DNA of 5,043 nt from Rhizobiaceae bacterium (GTDB lineage: Bacteria > Pseudomonadota > Alphaproteobacteria > Rhizobiales > Rhizobiaceae): contig JAGWJK010000418.1 of NCBI GenBank assembly GCA_028865845.1, forward strand, positions 1-5,043. Reading direction: 5' to 3'. A program made the position numbers and the translations under genes. Below, piece after piece: positions 1 to 5,043 of this stretch; the first letter of the stretch is position 1; each line of letters begins with the position of its first letter. The notes under the pieces are model-generated. The model was given only the letters and a program-made list of their open reading frames with translations, was not told where the DNA came from and did no database searches.

Positions 1-65
1 TCATTCTCGTTCTCATCAGCATCGTCCAGCTCTGGCTGCTGCGCGTCGGGGAGGATCGCCCGTGA
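1..65 (+). CDS. C-terminal end of an ABC sugar-transporter permease (partial, MalF/UgpA-like)
   Basis: Only the last 20 codons are present, read in the frame that starts at base 3 and ends at TGA 63-65. The peptide ends in a hydrophobic stretch (ILVLISIVQLWLL) followed by a short polar tail (RVGEDRP). This is how the last transmembrane helix and cytoplasmic tail of MalF/UgpA-type CUT1 permeases usually look. The stop codon overlaps the GTG start of the next gene in a GTGA arrangement, which implies coupled translation. Permeases of this class normally occur as a pair, and the following gene is a clear MalG-type partner, so the context supports the call. The fragment is too short to identify a substrate or to rule out another membrane protein on its own. 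Confidence 0.72.
   Translation, partial: ILVLISIVQLWLLRVGEDRP
48..55 (+). promoter_or_regulatory. Shine-Dalgarno site for the MalG-type permease
   Basis: GGGGAGGA lies six bases before the GTG at 62 and fifteen bases before the in-frame ATG at 71. The spacing favours GTG 62 as the start. The site sits inside the end of the upstream permease gene, as expected for coupled genes. Confidence 0.6.
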
Positions 66-955
66 CCGTCATGTCCTTCGACGCCGCCAGGAAGACCACT
101 GCAAAACAGCGGCGGGAGCGGCGCAAACTCTGGGGCGGCATCAGCTATCACAGCGTCGGCGTCATCATCGTCATCGTCTTCTTCGCGCCCTTTGCAATTG
201 CGCTCTTGTCGTCCTTCCGCCACGGAACCGAGGCAAGCCTGCCGCCGCTGCCGCCCTGGCCGACGTCGGGCTTCAGTTTCGACGCCTATCGCGCGCTTGA
301 CGGCTTCGGCGCCGGCGTGCTGCAGCATACGCTGAACTCCCTGTTCGTTTCGGTGGCGACGGTCGTCCTGACGGTGCTCGTCAGCCTGCTCGCTGGTTAT
401 GGCTTCTCGCGCTACCAGTTTCCTTTCAAGGGGGCGTTCTTCATCCTGATCATCGCGACGTTGATGATCCCGTTCCAATCGATCCTGACGCCGCTTTTTA
501 TCATCCTGGCGAGGCTCGGGCTCAACAATTCGCTGATAGGGCTGACGCTTGTCTACGTCACGCTGCAGCTGCCCTTCTCGGTCTTCATGATGCGCAATGC
601 CTTCGACGCGGTGCCGAAGGAAATCGAGGAAGCGGCGCGCATCGACGGCGCGCGCGATCTGAAGCTGCTCTTCCGGGTGCTTTTCCCGCTGGTGCTGCCG
701 GGCGTCGCGACGGTCGCCATCTTCGCCTTCCTCAATGCCTGGAACGAATTTCTGGCCGCTCTCGTACTGCTCTCCAGCAATGAGAAATTCACGCTGCCGG
801 TGCTGATGATTGCGGTCAGGACCGGCCGGCTCGGTGCGGTCAACTGGGGTGCGGTTCAGGCCGGCATCGTGGTGATGACCATCCCCTGCGTCATCGTCTT
901 CCTGCTTCTCCAACGCTACTACATGCGCGGTCTGATGGCCGGCGCGGTGAAATGA
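62..955 (+). CDS. ABC sugar-transporter permease, MalG type (CUT1 family)
   Basis: This 297-residue inner-membrane protein is one of the two pore-forming subunits of a carbohydrate importer. A basic N-terminus (KQRRERRK, residues 16-22 region) precedes the first hydrophobic helix at about 31-52. Further likely helices lie at about 90-113, 124-150, 157-177, 208-228 and 266-286, giving the six expected for MalG-type subunits. The EAA loop that docks onto the ATPase is clear: EEAARIDGA begins at residue 189, with Gly196 and the later LP at 212-213. The length is normal for the family. GTG 62 was chosen for its Shine-Dalgarno site; ATG 71 is the alternative and would remove three residues. The start overlaps the previous permease's stop, and the stop (953-955) overlaps the next gene's ATG. 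The substrate cannot be read from this protein; the adjacent GH127 gene suggests an oligosaccharide or glycoside. Confidence 0.95.
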   Translation: MTVMSFDAARKTTAKQRRERRKLWGGISYHSVGVIIVIVFFAPFAIALLSSFRHGTEASLPPLPPWPTSGFSFDAYRALDGFGAGVLQHTLNSLFVSVATVVLTVLVSLLAGYGFSRYQFPFKGAFFILIIATLMIPFQSILTPLFIILARLGLNNSLIGLTLVYVTLQLPFSVFMMRNAFDAVPKEIEEAARIDGARDLKLLFRVLFPLVLPGVATVAIFAFLNAWNEFLAALVLLSSNEKFTLPVLMIAVRTGRLGAVNWGAVQAGIVVMTIPCVIVFLLLQRYYMRGLMAGAVK

Positions 956-2916
956 ATCTTCAAACGAAACGGATGAACGTCATGTCAGACAAGCAAAATC
1001 GCCAATTCCGCCCCTTGCCCGTTCCGAATGTCGAGCTTCACGGTCTCTTCGGCGCCCGCCAGGATGCGATCTGCAATTCGACGGCCGCGACCCTGCTCGA
1101 CCGTTGCGTGGAAGCGGGCATGATCCAGGCGATCGATGTCGAGCAGCCAAGCCCCGGCATCATCATTCCCCTGCAGACATGGTCGGGTTCGACGCAGATG
1201 TTCTGGGACAGCGATCTTGGAAAATCGATCGAGACCATCGCCTACTCGCTTTACCGCCGGCCCAACCCCGAGCTGGAGGCACGGGCCGATGCGATCATCA
1301 ACATGTACGGCAAGATGCAGGAGGAAGACGGCTATCTGAACGCCTGGTTCCAGCGCGTGCAGCCCGGCCGCCGCTGGACCAATCTGCGCGACCATCACGA
1401 GCTTTATTGCGCCGGGCATCTGATCGAGGCGGCCGTCGCCTATTACCAGGCCACCGGCAAGCGCAAGCTGCTCGATATCATGAGCCGTTATGCCGACTAC
1501 ATGATCACCGTCTTCGGCCATGGCGAGGGCCAGATCCCCGGCTATTGCGGCCATGAAGAGGTCGAACTGGCTCTGGTCAAGCTTGCCCGCGTTACCGGCG
1601 AGCAGAAATATCTCGATCTTGCCAAATATTTCATCGACGAGCGCGGCCAGCAGCCGCATTTCTTCACCGACGAAGCGCTTCGCGACGGTCGTGACCCGGC
1701 GAAGTTCGTACAGAAGACCTATGAATACAATCAGGCGCACGAACCGGTGCGCGACCAGAAGAAGGTCGTCGGCCACGCCGTCCGCGCCATGTATCTCTAT
1801 TCCGGCATGGCCGACATCGCCACCGAATATAATGACGACAGCCTGACCTCGGCGCTCGAGACATTGTGGGACGATCTCACCACCAAGCAGATGTATGTGA
1901 CGGGCGGCATCGGACCGGCGGCGTCCAACGAAGGCTTTACAGACTATTACGACCTGCCGAACGAAAGCGCCTATGCGGAAACCTGCGCCTCGGTCGGCCT
2001 GGTGTTCTGGGCGAACCGCATGCTCGGCCGCGGTCCGAACCGGCGCTACGCCGACATCATGGAACAGGCGCTCTACAACGGCGCCATGGCCGGCCTGTCG
2101 CTCGACGGTAAGACCTTCTTCTACGAAAATCCGCTGGAGAGCGCCGGCAAGCATCACCGCTGGACGTGGCATCATTGCCCCTGCTGCCCGCCGAATATCG
2201 CCCGCCTGCTCGCCTCGGTCGGCTCCTACATGTATGCCGCAGCCGATGACGAGATCGCCGTGCACCTTTACGGCGAGAGCAAGGCCCGCATCCCGCTTGC
2301 CGGCGGTGTGACGGTCGAGCTTTCGCAAGTCACGCGTTATCCGTGGGATGGAGCGATCCACTTCGACGTCAATCCCGACCGCAATGCCCGTTTTGCGCTT
2401 TCGCTGCGCATTCCGGAATGGGCCGACGGCGCGACGCTCTCTGTCAACGGCGACTCGGTCGATCTGGCCGCCATCACCGTCGACGGCTATGCCCGGATCG
2501 AGCGGGAATGGCAGGGCGGCGACCGCATCGATCTCAACATTCCGCTGGTCGCACGGACGCTATTTGCAAGCCCGAAGGTCCGCCAGGATGCCGGCCGCGC
2601 CGCGCTGATGCGCGGACCGTTGGTCTATTGCGTCGAGACCACCGACAACGGCCATGACCTCAACGGCATTTCGCTGACCCGCGATCCGGCCTCGGCCGAG
2701 GCGACGGAAATTGCAGCACTCGACGGCGCGGTCGCGCTCGACGTTGCCGTCCGGCGCGACGAGGATGCGGAATGGGGCACGGCGCTCTACCGCACGAGCC
2801 CGCCGCAAAGCCAGTCCACCACTGCGCGCTTCGTGCCCTATCACCTGTGGGACAATCGCGAACCGGGCGAAATGCTGGTATGGATCCGTGCCGATCAGAT
2901 GCAGCGCGGGGCCTGA
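952..2916 (+). CDS. GH127-family glycoside hydrolase (DUF1680; putative beta-L-arabinofuranosidase)
   Basis: The 654-residue product matches the GH127 fold plan: an (alpha/alpha)6 barrel at about 35-435 followed by beta-sandwich domains to the end. By comparison with Bifidobacterium HypBA1 (recalled: acid/base Glu322; zinc ligands Glu338, Cys340, Cys417, Cys418; nucleophile Cys417), the counterparts here are Glu327 in NEGF, Glu343 and Cys345 in YAETCAS, and Cys411/Cys412 in CPCCPPN. The Glu-to-Glu spacing of 16 is identical. His275 (VVGHAVRA) probably matches HypBA1 His270. All key residues are present, so it should be active. No signal peptide is visible, so it should act in the cytoplasm on imported material. 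The start is uncertain: ATG 952 overlaps the permease stop (ATGA) but has a poor ribosome site, whereas ATG 982 (644 residues, MSDKQNRQ) has GGATG six bases upstream; ATG 973 is a third option. Family conservation begins only after all three. Some GH127 members cleave other sugars, so the exact substrate is inferred. Confidence 0.93.
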   Translation: MNLQTKRMNVMSDKQNRQFRPLPVPNVELHGLFGARQDAICNSTAATLLDRCVEAGMIQAIDVEQPSPGIIIPLQTWSGSTQMFWDSDLGKSIETIAYSLYRRPNPELEARADAIINMYGKMQEEDGYLNAWFQRVQPGRRWTNLRDHHELYCAGHLIEAAVAYYQATGKRKLLDIMSRYADYMITVFGHGEGQIPGYCGHEEVELALVKLARVTGEQKYLDLAKYFIDERGQQPHFFTDEALRDGRDPAKFVQKTYEYNQAHEPVRDQKKVVGHAVRAMYLYSGMADIATEYNDDSLTSALETLWDDLTTKQMYVTGGIGPAASNEGFTDYYDLPNESAYAETCASVGLVFWANRMLGRGPNRRYADIMEQALYNGAMAGLSLDGKTFFYENPLESAGKHHRWTWHHCPCCPPNIARLLASVGSYMYAAADDEIAVHLYGESKARIPLAGGVTVELSQVTRYPWDGAIHFDVNPDRNARFALSLRIPEWADGATLSVNGDSVDLAAITVDGYARIEREWQGGDRIDLNIPLVARTLFASPKVRQDAGRAALMRGPLVYCVETTDNGHDLNGISLTRDPASAEATEIAALDGAVALDVAVRRDEDAEWGTALYRTSPPQSQSTTARFVPYHLWDNREPGEMLVWIRADQMQRGA

Positions 2917-2917
2917 C

Positions 2918-3991
2918 ATGGCAAACAATGGCATGAGGCTGACCGGCGTCCGTAAGAACTACGGCTCGCTGGAGGTCATTCACGGCATCGATCTCGACAT
3001 ACCGGAAGGAGCCTTCGTCGTTTTCGTCGGTCCTTCCGGCTGCGGAAAATCGACGCTGCTGCGGATGATCGCAGGGCTGGAGGAGGTGACGGACGGGGAG
3101 ATCGCCATCAAGGGTCGGGATGTCACCGATCTCGATCCTTCCGAGCGCGGCATTGCCATGGTCTTCCAGTCCTATGCGCTCTATCCACATATGAGCGTGC
3201 GTGAAAATCTCGGTTTCGGGCTGAAGATGGCCCGAACCGATGCCGCCGAAATCGAACAGCGCGTCCGCGCCGCCTCGGCGATCCTGAAGATCGACCACCT
3301 GCTCGACCGTCGGCCCGGGCAGCTGTCCGGCGGCCAGCGCCAGCGCGTCGCCATCGGCCGGGCGATCGTGCGCAAGCCCGACGTCTTTCTGTTCGACGAG
3401 CCGTTATCCAATCTCGATGCGGAGTTGCGCGTTTCCATGCGCATCGAAATCGCCCGTCTGCATCGCGAGCTTGGCAACACGATGATCTACGTCACCCACG
3501 ACCAGACCGAGGCGATGACGCTCGCCGACAAGATCGTAGTGCTGAAGGACGGCCGGATCGAACAGGAGGGCAGCCCGCGCGAGGTTTACGAGGATCCCGC
3601 CAATATCTTCGTTGCGGGTTTCATCGGATCGCCGCGTATGAACCTGCTCCAGGCCGTCTGCACCGCGGACGGTTCGGTGCAGGTGCCGGGCGGCATGATC
3701 AAGACGGATATCCGCCAGGGCGGAATCGTGGCTGGCGACAAGCTGATGCTCGGCATGCGCCCGGAGCATCTCGTCGTCGCTTCCGGCGGCGATGATGCCA
3801 TCCGCGTGAAGGTCGAATTCGACGAATATCTCGGCGGCACCCGCTATCTCTATTGCCAGACGGAGGATGGCCAGAGTCTGACCGCGGAATATCGCGAGGG
3901 GCCCGATATCAAGCGCGGCGACATGCTTTATCTTCGATGCGCCCCCGAACGCCGCCGTTATTTCGACGCCGAGGGCAAGCGGCTGCGTTAA
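2918..3991 (+). CDS. ABC sugar-transporter ATP-binding protein (MalK/UgpC type)
   Basis: This 357-residue cytoplasmic ATPase powers the importer. All nucleotide-binding motifs are intact: Walker A GPSGCGKST at 38-46, Q-loop Gln84 in MVFQSYALYPHM, signature LSGGQRQR at 136-143, Walker B VFLFDEP at 156-162, D-loop SNLD at 164-167 and switch His194 in YVTHDQTEAM. A C-terminal TOBE/regulatory region follows from about 235, including GMRPEHL at 279-285, as in MalK/UgpC proteins of about 350-370 residues. The reading frame stays open back to 2711, but the 69 codons before ATG 2918 lie within the hydrolase gene and resemble no ABC protein, so I start at 2918. A modest GGGG at 2908-2911 lies six bases upstream. 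One base separates it from the hydrolase stop, so it is in the same operon. It should pair with the EAA loops of both upstream permeases. Sequence alone does not give the sugar. Confidence 0.96.
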   Translation: MANNGMRLTGVRKNYGSLEVIHGIDLDIPEGAFVVFVGPSGCGKSTLLRMIAGLEEVTDGEIAIKGRDVTDLDPSERGIAMVFQSYALYPHMSVRENLGFGLKMARTDAAEIEQRVRAASAILKIDHLLDRRPGQLSGGQRQRVAIGRAIVRKPDVFLFDEPLSNLDAELRVSMRIEIARLHRELGNTMIYVTHDQTEAMTLADKIVVLKDGRIEQEGSPREVYEDPANIFVAGFIGSPRMNLLQAVCTADGSVQVPGGMIKTDIRQGGIVAGDKLMLGMRPEHLVVASGGDDAIRVKVEFDEYLGGTRYLYCQTEDGQSLTAEYREGPDIKRGDMLYLRCAPERRRYFDAEGKRLR

Positions 3992-4036
3992 ACCAAGCCT
4001 TCGTCACGAAATGCCGTGTCGTTGCGATCCAATCGT

Positions 4037-4066
4037 TTGACGAACAAGGAAAATTGTGACGATGTT
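4037..4066 (+). promoter_or_regulatory. Weak candidate sigma-70-type promoter
   Basis: TTGACG at 4037-4042 is a good -35-like hexamer. The best-placed -10 is poor: GATGTT at 4061-4066, after an 18-base spacer, matches only three of six consensus positions. If real, it would serve the small open frame and the GMC oxidoreductase. This is a low-confidence pattern match. Confidence 0.2.
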
Positions 4067-4119
4067 TGCCGACCGAGCCGAGGCCATGCGCTTTGGCTGC
4101 GGATCGTTGGAGGGGATGG

Positions 4120-4272
4120 ATGTCCAGCTCGTCAGAGGACGCCGGAGGTATGCGTGCGATCGTCGTCATGCACGACGATGACGCGCGATTTCGACGGCTT
4201 GTCCCGCGCAGCGGGTTTCGAAGCGCGGACGGAGACATGATCCATCCGATGCGGGACATCATTCGGGCTTGA
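4120..4272 (+). CDS. Doubtful small ORF (50 codons) ahead of the oxidoreductase gene
   Basis: The frame from ATG 4120 (MSSSSEDAGGMRAIVV...) runs 50 codons to TGA 4270-4272. In its favour, GGAGGGG at 4109-4115 is the best purine-rich ribosome-binding site in the gap, with GGAGG six bases before the ATG. The stop also overlaps the Shine-Dalgarno site of the next gene, only nine bases before that gene's ATG, which is the geometry of translational coupling or a leader peptide. Against it, I recognise no family, and the codons are less GC-rich at the third position than in the neighbours and include three CGA, which is rare nearby. A strong hairpin also lies inside it. The frame is open further upstream to ATG 4066, without a good ribosome site. 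A second, overlapping 39-codon frame (4062-4181) has even less support. It could be a leader peptide, a gene remnant or chance. Confidence 0.25.
   Translation: MSSSSEDAGGMRAIVVMHDDDARFRRLVPRSGFRSADGDMIHPMRDIIRA
4152..4184 (+). repeat. Strong inverted repeat / hairpin in the intergenic gap
   Basis: ATCGTCGT at 4159-4166 and ACGACGAT at 4172-4179 form a perfect eight-base-pair stem around the five-base loop CATGC. An outer GCGT (4152-4155) can pair with ACGC (4181-4184) across a small 3/1 internal loop. No T-run follows, so it is not a typical intrinsic terminator. It could be an mRNA processing or stability element, a regulator site, or a structure controlling translation of the downstream gene. 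The sequence is seen directly; the function is unknown. Confidence 0.55.
4203..4218 (+). terminator. Weak terminator-like stem
   Basis: CCCGC (4203-4207) pairs with GCGGG (4211-4215) over a three-base GCA loop and is followed by only three T. The stem is all GC but short, and the T-tract is minimal, so any termination is likely partial. It lies 64 bases before the oxidoreductase start. It may be chance in GC-rich DNA. Confidence 0.2.
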
Positions 4273-4276
4273 GGGG
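4271..4276 (+). promoter_or_regulatory. Shine-Dalgarno site for the GMC oxidoreductase
   Basis: GAGGGG lies five bases before ATG 4282 and supports that start. Its first two bases are part of the TGA that ends the doubtful small ORF. Confidence 0.6.
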
Positions 4277-4281
4277 CTTTG

Positions 4282-5043
4282 ATGGCAAAAACGTATGATT
4301 TCGTCATCGCCGGCGGGGGATCGGCGGCCTGTGTCGCGGCGATGCGGCTGGTGCGGGATTTCGGATTTTCGGTGCTGATCATCGAGCGCGGGCCGCGCAA
4401 GACCGCAAAGCTGATGGGTTTTCCAGCCGGCTACATGAAGTATCTCGCCCGCGACGATTTTCTCGAAATGCATCACACGGTTCCGCAGCCGCAGCTCGGC
4501 GGGCGCGGTCCGATCGTCCCTGTCGCCAAGGCGCTCGGCGGCGGCAGCGCCGTCAATGCCATGGTCTACATGCGCGGACAGAAGGATGATTACGACGGCT
4601 GGGCCGCCCATCTCGGCAACGGGATGGAATGGTCCTATGCCGACATGCTGCCGCACTTCAAAGGCATTGAGGCGAATACGCGGTTCAACAACCGCTATCA
4701 CGGCATTTCAGGCAATTTGCGCGTTTCCGAGCCACGGCATATCTGCGACACGACGGAGGATTTCCTGCTTGCCGCGCAGGGCCTCGGCCACCCCTATAAT
4801 TCCGATTTCAACGGCGTCAGGCAGAACGGCGTCGGCATCATACAGCATACGTACGGCCAGTGGGGAGCCAAGATCGAACGTTCCGATGCCAAGAAGGCGT
4901 TCCTCGATCCGCTGGCCGATGACGAGAGGCTTGCGATCATTACCGACGCTCGCATCGACCGCATCATTATCGAGGACGATCGGGCGACCGGCCTCATCTA
5001 CACGCAGAACGGCGAGAGCCATACGGTGCGGGCTGAGCGCGAG
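4282..5043 (+). CDS. GMC-family FAD-dependent oxidoreductase, N-terminal half (partial)
   Basis: The frame is open from ATG 4282 to the window edge, giving 254 codons of a protein that is usually about 530-560 residues. The N-terminus is an FAD-binding Rossmann fold: strand YDFVIA, the glycine loop GGGSAA at 11-16, and acidic Glu35 ending the second strand (VLIIERG). Residues 82-105 fit GMC signature 1 (AKALGGGSAVNAMVY...GQKDDYD), which contacts FAD. The second GMC signature would lie just past the cut, and the catalytic His/Asn region is also missing. The third glycine of GxGxxG is Ala16, where many relatives have GAGSAG; alanine is tolerated in some flavoproteins. No signal peptide is visible, so it is probably cytoplasmic. 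GMC enzymes oxidise alcohols such as choline, glucose or aryl alcohols. Beside a sugar-uptake operon, a sugar or aglycone alcohol is a reasonable guess, but the substrate is unproven. Start choice rests on the GAGGGG ribosome site and the immediate family match. Confidence 0.93.
   Translation, partial: MAKTYDFVIAGGGSAACVAAMRLVRDFGFSVLIIERGPRKTAKLMGFPAGYMKYLARDDFLEMHHTVPQPQLGGRGPIVPVAKALGGGSAVNAMVYMRGQKDDYDGWAAHLGNGMEWSYADMLPHFKGIEANTRFNNRYHGISGNLRVSEPRHICDTTEDFLLAAQGLGHPYNSDFNGVRQNGVGIIQHTYGQWGAKIERSDAKKAFLDPLADDERLAIITDARIDRIIIEDDRATGLIYTQNGESHTVRAERE

Larger units (their letters stand above)
3992..4281 (+). other. 290-base gap between the transporter operon and the oxidoreductase gene
   Basis: No recognisable gene fills this stretch, although the rest of the window is packed with overlaps of a few bases. 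It contains a small inverted repeat TTCGT-C-ACGAA at 4000-4010, a weak promoter-like pair near 4037-4066, a strong hairpin at 4152-4184, a short GC stem followed by three T at 4203-4218, and a 50-codon open frame at 4120-4272. No strong intrinsic terminator with a long T-run is visible after the ATPase stop, so read-through into the oxidoreductase gene is possible. The region is the natural place for a separate promoter, an operator or an RNA control element. Confidence 0.6.

Noticed and set aside
985..2361. 458-codon open frame on the minus strand, antisense to the hydrolase
   Set aside because: It lies wholly opposite a clear GH127 gene. Long antisense frames are a common by-product of GC-rich codon bias, and the translation shows no recognisable domain.
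1104..2657. Several plus-strand open frames within the hydrolase gene
   Set aside because: They are alternative frames of the GH127 gene with biased, arginine-rich translations and no independent start signals.
2711..2917. 69-codon N-terminal extension of the ATPase frame
   Set aside because: It overlaps the hydrolase C-terminus in another frame, and ABC homology begins right after ATG 2918. MalK-type proteins do not carry such an extension.
2660..3298. 212-codon minus-strand open frame across the hydrolase end and ATPase start
   Set aside because: It is antisense to two well-supported genes, and the translation is rich in arginine and low in any family-like motif.
3992..4030. Search for an intrinsic terminator just after the ATPase stop
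   Set aside because: Only a five-base TTCGT/ACGAA repeat with a one-base centre is present, which cannot form a useful hairpin, and no T-run follows.
4062..4181. 39-codon plus-strand frame (MFADRAEAM...) in the gap
   Set aside because: The nearest purine-rich site (AAGGA) is eleven bases away, the C-terminus is a run of arginines typical of an out-of-frame reading, and no family is recognised.
4132..4701. 189-codon minus-strand open frame across the gap and the GMC gene start
   Set aside because: Most of it is antisense to the GMC oxidoreductase, which has clear FAD motifs. The part in the gap has no ribosome site or recognised domain.

Overview
The window looks like an alpha-proteobacterial (Rhizobiales; Rhizobium/Sinorhizobium-like) carbohydrate-uptake locus. 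I infer this from the GC-rich third codon positions, the tightly packed genes with 4-base overlaps, and the typical rhizobial CUT1 ABC-transporter layout. No sequence search was run, so the genus is an inference. All recognised genes lie on the + strand.

Layout: (1) bases 1-65 are the last 20 codons of an inner-membrane permease (MalF/UgpA-type position). (2) 62-955 is a complete second permease of the MalG type. (3) 952-2916 is a complete glycoside hydrolase of family GH127 (the former DUF1680 family, typified by beta-L-arabinofuranosidase), with the zinc/cysteine active-site residues intact. (4) 2918-3991 is a complete MalK/UgpC-type ATPase. (5) 3992-4281 is a 290-base gap that holds a strong hairpin, a terminator-like stem, a weak promoter candidate and a doubtful 50-codon ORF. 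(6) 4282 to the window end is the N-terminal half of a GMC-family FAD oxidoreductase, cut by the window edge.

The first four genes overlap or nearly touch (GTGA overlap at 62-65, ATGA overlap at 952-955, one base between 2916 and 2918), so they are very probably one transcript with coupled translation. The simplest model is an import-then-cleave system. A periplasmic binding protein, presumably encoded upstream, would deliver a short plant-derived glycoside to the two permeases powered by the ATPase, and the cytoplasmic GH127 enzyme would then release the terminal sugar. A beta-L-arabinofuranoside, such as those on hydroxyproline-rich plant wall glycoproteins, is the leading guess for the substrate, but GH127 members also act on other sugars. 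The GMC oxidoreductase may oxidise the released sugar or its aglycone, but the gap before it leaves open whether it belongs to the same transcript.

I see no mobile element, CRISPR array, tRNA or rRNA. The genes themselves belong to known families. The least explained parts are the 290-base gap and the true substrate of the hydrolase/transporter/oxidoreductase set.
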